Of a stretch of 64,000 nt of DNA, positions 58,106 to 64,000 are shown piece after piece. Numbering within the stretch: position 1 is the first letter of the stretch; the number at the start of each line of letters is the position of its first letter. Source of the stretch: Ophiocordyceps camponoti-saundersi (nom. inval.) (taxonomy: Eukaryota; Ascomycota; Sordariomycetes; Hypocreales; Ophiocordycipitaceae); assembly GCA_003339415.1 (NCBI GenBank), contig PDHQ01000047.1, positions 62,001-126,000 of the forward strand. Direction: 5' to 3'. A model generated the notes under the pieces. The model made no database searches and was not told where the DNA came from. It saw nothing but the letters and a program-made list of their open reading frames with translations. Position numbers and translations under genes: made by a program.

Positions 58106-58732
58106 TTATATCGACGAAGGGTACAGCATGACGCGAACGGAAGCACCAAACGACTTGGTCGGAAGTGGCGACGTGAATTTGGCCCGGACTACGCCGGAGT
58201 TGCCTGGAAGTCCCCGTTAGCATCCCGAAGAACACTTGCGGAGATGTTGAAGAGGAGCGTACCATGCGGCCGAGTCACCTTGCCCCAGATGACTCGAATC
58301 TTGGAGCCCCGAATCTCCCTGTGACCCCGATAGACGTACGCGACGCGCTTGCCAAGATAGAAGCTGCAACCACATGTCAGCAGCTAGAACGGTCAAGTAG
58401 CAAATGAAAGAGACGCACTTGGCCGCATTAGTATCATCAACTCCTTCGATTTTGATTAGGCTGGTGCCGGGGTTGGTGACGTGACGAGATCGTTGATAGC
58501 TCAGATGACGTCCCCTTCAGATATCCGTTAGCGCACGTCCAGGCTCGGTATCTCAGAGGGCACAGCGCGGCACAATCATCGACTCGTGATAGTGCATCGT
58601 ATTCAAGAGAAGAACTAGCGAGGCCGGCATCGCTACTCACTTGACGTATACTATCGAAACAATCAACGGCTGGACTTGTCTGCGTAGATCCTTGGGGAGA
58701 CACTTACATCTGTGGCCGCTCTCGGAAGGCAT
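58106..58732 (-). CDS. RPL33: 60S ribosomal protein eL33 (L35Ae), five exons including a 10-nt micro-exon
   Basis: Exons 58732-58708 (25 nt), 58650-58641 (10 nt), 58514-58419 (96 nt), 58363-58263 (101 nt) and 58203-58106 (98 nt) give 109 aa. The joined protein shows the eL33 signature from start to end: [91 protein letters not shown] and a terminal SSI. The protein is a component of the large ribosomal subunit. The micro-exon TATACGTCAA, flanked by GATAG and GTGAGT, is required to encode LYVK, which is conserved from yeast. All junctions fit GT...AG and phase. The gene is head-to-head with ZWF1. Gene finders would easily miss it because no exon exceeds 101 nt. Confidence 0.93.
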
Positions 58733-60380
58733 CGTAATGAGTTTCCGGCTTTCCCTTGATCTGATCAGACAAGGGATGTGGCAGATTCGAGGGAATCGTC
58801 TTATCTAAAAGACCTTGCCCTTGTTGCTGTGCGTCGTTGATGTCGGAAAGATGGGCGAGTGGAGAGAACGTTGATGTGCGGCAACAGTCCATTAGCTGGA
58901 GAAAAGTTGTGCCCTGCAGATCACGTGTCCTGTTAGGGTAGTGAGTCAGCCTGACTATGGGCTAGGTACCTATGTACATATGTGGCTTGTACAGCTGCGC
59001 GCCACCTGTGGCTTGGTACTCAGTGAGATGAGATAGGACCCGATGGGGAGGATGCGCGCCAAGACGAGGAGCTGTCTCCAACACTCCTTATCCCCCAGGT
59101 TCAGAAGTGTGGGTAGGTACCTACCTACACATAGCTCGAAGCTTCACGACTGGAACTGGGAGGCGATGCCGAATCGTCACGTCAGCCACTGGAGCTTTTC
59201 ACAAGCTACTCCTCCCGTCTGACACGTCCTTTGTTGTTCACATGAGTTGGAATGGGATGCTGCCCGTCTGATTGTGGACTTTTCGTAATATTGTACACAT
59301 TCGTACGTGCTGTATTGTGCGACTCCCGTGGCTGCCTGTCTTACAAGCTTATCCGTATGTATGTAACCCAGCAACGGACTGCTCATGCAGTGGGAAAGGG
59401 AAAGAAGCGAAAGGAACTTAAAACGACCACGAGGCTTTGGGGCGTCTCGTCAATCGCGGCGACACCGGAGAGCCCTCGTGGCGACTGCGGAAGCTGGTGA
59501 TGATTGGAATCACAGATACTGTCCGATGCCCCGGCAGTCCCTTCGTAGTAGGTCCGATAAAGACGTCTACCAGAGGGCAGAGGCTACCGCCTACAAGAGG
59601 CTAGGGCTAGCACTTAGCGCTCGCAACGCCAGTGCGTGGGTGTCAATCTTTACTTTGGGGGAGGAATTGGCAAGGCTATTCGCAGAGGGCTCCCAGCGGG
59701 TTAGCTCTGCGGATGGCCCGGGCGAGCTTCTGCCGGCTAGAGCTGCTTAGGGAACAGGTACTTCCGCGTTCTTTTGCTGAGAAAGTTAATGAAGGAAACA
59801 AACCTTTGCCTGTATGTAAGGATGAGCGATTCCTGTGCAATACGTGTGTTGTATGTATCCGTACCTGTGTTTGTGCATACCTCTGTACAGACGTAGGTAG
59901 ATGCACGAATAACAAGATGAAAGATGGCATCCGGAGTATTAGGTGAGATGATGCTTGGCAGCTTCTTTGTATGTACAAACACACAGACGTCAATCACCTA
60001 AGTCGAACACACCTCTGCTCCCGTCTCTGTTTCTGGTATACCTGCTGAACAGCGGACTCCCACACCCTAGACCATGTACCGGCTTAGGTAGGTAGCCGTA
60101 GTCGGTACCTCTGGAGCCTATAAGTGCTCGCGATGCTCTGCCGCCCCGCCCTGTGCATCTCCCCTTCGTCATACCCGCCAGTTCCAGCTCTTCCGCAGCT
60201 CAACTCTACATCCTCGCCGACCAACCTCAACTTCCTTGTTCTAGTCTCTTCTTCTCCATCTGCTTCCTTCTTCCCACTCCGACGAGACCACAGCACATCT
60301 GTCGTGGATTTCTGCAGCTTCCGTTCTTCCCATCCTCGAAAGCAGATCCCAGTGCCGTCTGGCTGCTTCCTCCGCCCGCC
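58733..60380. promoter_or_regulatory. Divergent upstream region of RPL33 and ZWF1
   Basis: The 1.65-kb region separates the two divergent housekeeping genes. About 190-210 bp upstream of the RPL33 start are a CACGTG (58922-58927) and a TTAGGGTA (58933-58940). The second resembles the telobox/Tbf1-type element known from fungal ribosomal-protein promoters. TATCCGTA occurs near 59351 and 59857. The ZWF1 leader (60124-60380) is pyrimidine-rich. The open frame at 59385-59750 has no recognisable domain. No other gene is supported. Confidence 0.5.
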
Positions 60381-62284
60381 ATGGACGTCATCCAGGACTC
60401 GTACGTTGTCCTACGATCTGTGCCATCTGCTTCTGCCGTGACTGACAGCTGCGGAAAGTAAAACGATGGAGCTAAAGGACAACACGATAATCATCGTGCT
60501 CGGTGCCTCTGGCGATCTCGCCAAGAAGAAGACGGTGAGCTTTCCTTACCCAGCAGCTCTAAAAGCGCCTGCTAACTGACGACTCGATAGTTCCCCGCGC
60601 TTTTTGGGCTGGTGAGCCAGATACTTTCCTTCATGATTGGGCTTCGGCTCCGAACGAGGACACGCAGCCTAACCGTCTGCAGTACCGAAACCAGTTTCTG
60701 CCCAAGGGCGTCAAAATCGTTGGGTATGCTCGCACGCAGATGGACCACGCCGAGTATCTGCGACGCGTCAGGTCCCACATGAAGACACCCACCAAGGAGA
60801 TCGAGCAGCAGCTCGACGAATTTTGCGGCCTGTGCTCCTACGTCGCCGGCTCTTACGATAAGGACGAGAGCTTCCAGGAGCTCAATAAGCATCTGGAAGA
60901 GCTGGAGAAGGGTCGGACAGAGACGAACCGGCTGTTCTACATGGCCCTTCCGCCCAGCGTCTTCACCACCGTTTCTCAGCATCTGAAGAGGTGCTGCTAT
61001 CCTAAGAACGGCATTGCTCGGGTCGTGGTGAGCATCTTCTTATCCTCCCCTTCTTTTCCCAAATATCACGCAGGACGCCGACTGATGGGCTTGGAAAGAT
61101 CGAGAAACCTTTCGGCAAGGATCTTGCCAGCTCGCGCGAGTTGCAAAAGTCGCTCCGGCCTGATTGGGACGAGTCGGAGCTCTTCCGCATCGACCACTAT
61201 CTTGGCAAGGAAATGGTCAAGAATATCTTGATCCTTCGCTTCGGCAACCTGTTCTTGGGTGCTACGTGGAACCGCCACCACATTGACAACGTCCAGATTT
61301 CCTTCAAGGAGCCCTTCGGCACTGAGGGTCGAGGAGGGTATTTTGACGAGTTCGGCATCATCCGCGACGTCATGCAGAACCACCTTCTCCAAGTGCTTAC
61401 CCTGCTCGCCATGGATCGGCCCATCTCGTTCGACGCCGAGGACATCCGCGACGAGAAAGTCCGTGTGCTCCGCGCCATTCCTGCCATCGAGCCCAAGAAC
61501 GTCATCATCGGTCAGTACGGAAAGTCGGTCGACGGCACCAAACCATCGTACAAGGAGGACAGCACCGTCCCCAGAGACTCGAGGTGTCCCACCTTTTGCG
61601 CTCTCGTGGCATACATCAAGAATGAGCGCTGGGACGGCGTCCCCTTCATCATGAAGGCGGGCAAGGCGCTCAACGAGCAGAAGACGGAGATCCGGGTGCA
61701 GTTCAAGGACGTATCGTCGGGCATCTTCAAGGATATCCCACGGAACGAGCTGGTCATGCGCATCCAGCCCAATGAGAGCGTCTACATCAAGATGAACTCC
61801 AAGCTGCCGGGACTGACGATGCAAACGGTCGTCACCGAGCTCGACCTCACCTACCGCCGACGGTTCTCTGATCTCAAGATCCCCGAGGCCTACGAGTCCC
61901 TGATCCTCGACTGCATCAAGGGCGATCACTCCAACTTTGTGCGCGATGATGAGCTCGACGCGAGCTGGCGCATCTTTACGCCGCTTCTCCACTATCTCGA
62001 CGACAATAAAGAAATCATCCCCATGGAGTACCCTTATGGTGAGGATACACGTCAAGCCTGAAACATTTCGTCTTTCCCGTATTTCTTATCCTGTTTCGCT
62101 CATCTCATTTTGTCATTCTTTCTGAGCGAAGCGACAACGGTTGTGGTTCTGACGATGGATGATAGGATCTCGCGGCCCTGCCGTCCTCGACGACTTTACA
62201 GCTTCGTACGGGTACAAGTTCAGCGACGCCGCCGGCTACCAGTGGCCGACTACTAATGCGGCCATCCCGACCAACAAGTTGTAA
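60381..62284 (+). CDS. ZWF1: Glucose-6-phosphate 1-dehydrogenase
   Basis: Six exons (60381-60400, 60459-60534, 60591-60611, 60683-61027, 61099-62038, 62166-62284) give 506 aa, the usual fungal length. The enzyme catalyses the first NADPH-forming step of the oxidative pentose phosphate pathway. Visible motifs are the NADP site VLGASGDLAKKKTFPALFGL, the substrate/catalytic block RIDHYLGKEMVKN, IEKPFGKDL and NVIIGQYG. Exon 3 is only 21 nt (FPALFGL), and exon 1 is 20 nt (MDVIQDS). The alternative is to start at the ATG at 60466 (MELKDNT), with no first intron. I prefer the upstream start because GTACGT...GAAAG joins it in frame and fungal homologues often have a short extension before MELKD. Gene identity is certain; the start is moderately certain. 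Confidence 0.92.
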
Positions 62285-63339
62285 GTCTTTTTCGGCGCCG
62301 AAGCCCATCAAGGGCGAGGCTGATTGATGGCCGTCACAGCTAGAGAAACTTTGTTGCTGGGACTCGGCAGTCAGCGAGACGCGATTAGAAAGAAAGGCAT
62401 CCTAGCTTTGTTGGTCATGCTGCGAGGAGGCAGCGGTGACAGACTAGATGTGGAACGAGGCCGTGTTTGGAACGGATGTATAGACAAGTCAGAAGGGTAT
62501 TTCTTAGTTAAGTCGATGCAGGCGATGAAAGAACGAGTGGTGTTGTGTCACTGTGTTGAGTTATGAGACGAGGAGTTGTTATCAGTACGTGTCGTGCTTG
62601 CATGTAGGAACATGCCGAGGTAGTGATTCTCACTTAGTTGAACTCTGTTAGCTGTGAATCGTGACGAAGATTTGCGTGTGTGGTAGGCCAAGGTAAGTAG
62701 AAACCTAGGGAGGTGGAGAGGGAGGCAAGATTTCTTCCTGAGGTTACATATCTGCTGCCAGCCTGCCATCTTTCCTACCCACCAATCAAGTTTGTGAATG
62801 CCTTCCTACAGAAAATCGAAAGAAATCAGTGACCATCGGCGCAGAAGCTCAAATTAGTCAGGATAAGAAATGTATTTCCCAAAAGGAGAGGGGGGGGGGA
62901 TGCCCATCTAGGTATGCCCATCCAGGTGGCCAACAGGATTCCCTCACACAAGCGCCCTGACTGCCCATCACCTACAGGCTAGCTGCGGGCTAGCTACAGG
63001 CTATAGACAGCACAAGGACAAATACAGTCAGTCAGGAGAAGAAACATGTGCAATGGATGAGGGGCCGTATCCGTATGCCGCGCATGCCTGCGGGCTACGA
63101 GCTTGTCGTCGTACCTTAGTCGATAGACTAAAAAGGAGAGGAGGTCAACATGCCCATTACATAAGCCCCGCGGACAAAGGCCGCGCACGTGCCCTTCCGT
63201 ACCTTTCCCTCTCTCTCTCTCTCTCTCCCCCCCCCCCAGATGACCACCCCAAAGCGTCTGCCCACCGTTCACAAAGGGAGTCGTCGATTCACACGGCAAT
63301 GGGCGCAGCTGGCCCTAAGCCGGCCTCGAGAGGGACAAG
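62285..63339. other. Intergenic region between ZWF1 and MED14
   Basis: The 1.05-kb region contains the ZWF1 3' end and the MED14 upstream region. It has one TATCCGTA at about 63069, a (CT)n run at 63209-63226 and a C run to 63238. No further gene is seen. Confidence 0.5.
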
Positions 63340-64000
63340 ATGGCGCTGGCCTCGAAGAACGGCGACGGCGCGTCGGAGCCCTTGTCGGCTCGGCCTCGAT
63401 CGCGAATGAACGACCTCCCGGACGAGATCATCCACATCACTCAGGGCTTCATCCCGCTGTCGCTACTGCTCACGCGCCTGGCCCAGACAACGCACAACTC
63501 GCTGCAAGAAAAGGTCGCTGAGCTGGCCAAGATGCCTCTGCCCGCAACGGCCGTCAACGGAAACGCGAGCAACAACGCGGCCCTCGCTCTGGACGACACC
63601 TCGGGCGAGAATCTACGCAAAAAGGGTAGCCTGGCCAGCTTCGCTCAGGATCTCCACGGAAAGTGGCTCAAAGCGCTGGTCATCACAGAGTGGAGCAGAA
63701 AATCCGAGATGGTCAGCAAGCTCATCGACCTCAAGTTCCACATTGACCAGCAGAGGATCCTCTACGACGCATGTCTCGACAACATCATCAACGTCAAGCG
63801 GGACTTGACATTCGCGCGCATGCCCAGCCCGGACTTGAAGACAGCCTTGCAAGTTCTATCCGCCGGCAGGGCGCCCTGGATGCCAGATGTAAGTGTAAAC
63901 GCGCGCGCCCGAGACAGACCAAAACACGCGTCGCTGATTGTTTTATTTTGTCTTTGTCGCCTCTAGCTCAACTACATCGAACCTCCCAAACTCACGCCGC
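63340..64000 (+). CDS. MED14: Mediator complex subunit 14 (Rgr1), 5' part only
   Basis: Exon 1 (63340-63888) and the first 34 nt of exon 2 (from 63967) are present; the gene continues beyond the window. The visible 194 residues match the N-terminus of Med14/Rgr1: a short disordered lead, then MNDLPDEIIHITQGFIPLSLLLTRLAQTTHNSL, KKGSLASFAQDLHGKWLKALVITEWSRK and LKFHIDQQRILYDACLDN. It then runs on through APWMPD/LNYIEPPKLTP across the intron. Med14 is the backbone subunit linking the head, middle and tail modules of Mediator in RNA polymerase II transcription. The intron has GTAAGT...CTCTAG. An in-frame ATG at the MNDLPD position (63406) is an alternative start. Confidence 0.9.

Noticed and set aside
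59385..59750. 121-aa open frame upstream of ZWF1
   Set aside because: Low-information Arg/Ser/Ala-rich sequence with no recognisable domain in an otherwise promoter-like region.
1..64000. tRNA genes, rRNA, CRISPR arrays, riboswitches or bacterial-type operons
   Set aside because: No tRNA T-arm/cloverleaf, rRNA or regularly spaced repeat-spacer structure was noticed; the gene structure is eukaryotic. A tRNAscan/Infernal run was not possible.

Overview
The window is nuclear DNA of a filamentous ascomycete, most likely a sordariomycete of the order Hypocreales (inferred from gene types and structure, not from a search). Genes carry short introns (about 60-130 bp) with GTRAGT-like donors and CTRAC-like branch points. 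Markers include a chitin-synthase regulator, VMA21, a Fun30-type remodeller, ribosomal protein eL33, glucose-6-phosphate dehydrogenase and Mediator MED14. A copia retroelement carries the CpA-to-TpA damage typical of repeat-induced point mutation (RIP). Intergenic DNA is long and rich in microsatellites and GTATGTAT-, GGTAGGTA- and TACGGATA-type words. Two 10-N assembly gaps are present (14457-14466 and 47308-47317).

Layout. 2.4-12 kb: SKT5/CHS4-like Sel1-repeat protein (+), a Myb-like hypothetical protein (+) and a Fun30/SMARCAD1-type ATPase (-). 12.5-14.3 kb: a tandem family of three small secreted cysteine-rich proteins (-), the middle one broken. 16-21 kb: an unknown 680-aa protein (+), VMA21 (+) with a GC-AG intron, and a DUF2406 protein (-). 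20.9-24.9 kb: 4 kb without a recognisable gene.

25-50.9 kb looks like a specialised-metabolite gene cluster. It holds a secreted FAD-linked oxidase (+), a 5'-nucleotidase-type metallophosphatase (-), two paralogous full-length ABC-B exporters (-), a convergent pair of YCII-domain genes between them, a (partial C)-A-T-C nonribosomal peptide synthetase (+), a one-chain fusion of a Gfo/Idh/MocA dehydrogenase with a DegT/DnrJ/EryC1 aminotransferase (+), and an SAM methyltransferase (+). The fusion joins the two steps that bacteria use to turn a hydroxyl into a ketone and then an amine on sugars or cyclitols. A working hypothesis is that the cluster makes an amino-sugar or aminocyclitol that the NRPS acylates, followed by methylation, oxidation and export.

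51.15-57.08 kb: a complete but mutated Ty1/copia element with 148-bp LTRs and a target-site duplication. It separates the cluster from housekeeping genes: eL33 (-, with a 10-nt micro-exon), ZWF1 (+) and the 5' part of MED14 (+), which runs off the window end.

Exon boundaries were assigned by eye from splice motifs, reading phase and remembered family sequences. No search or transcript data were used.
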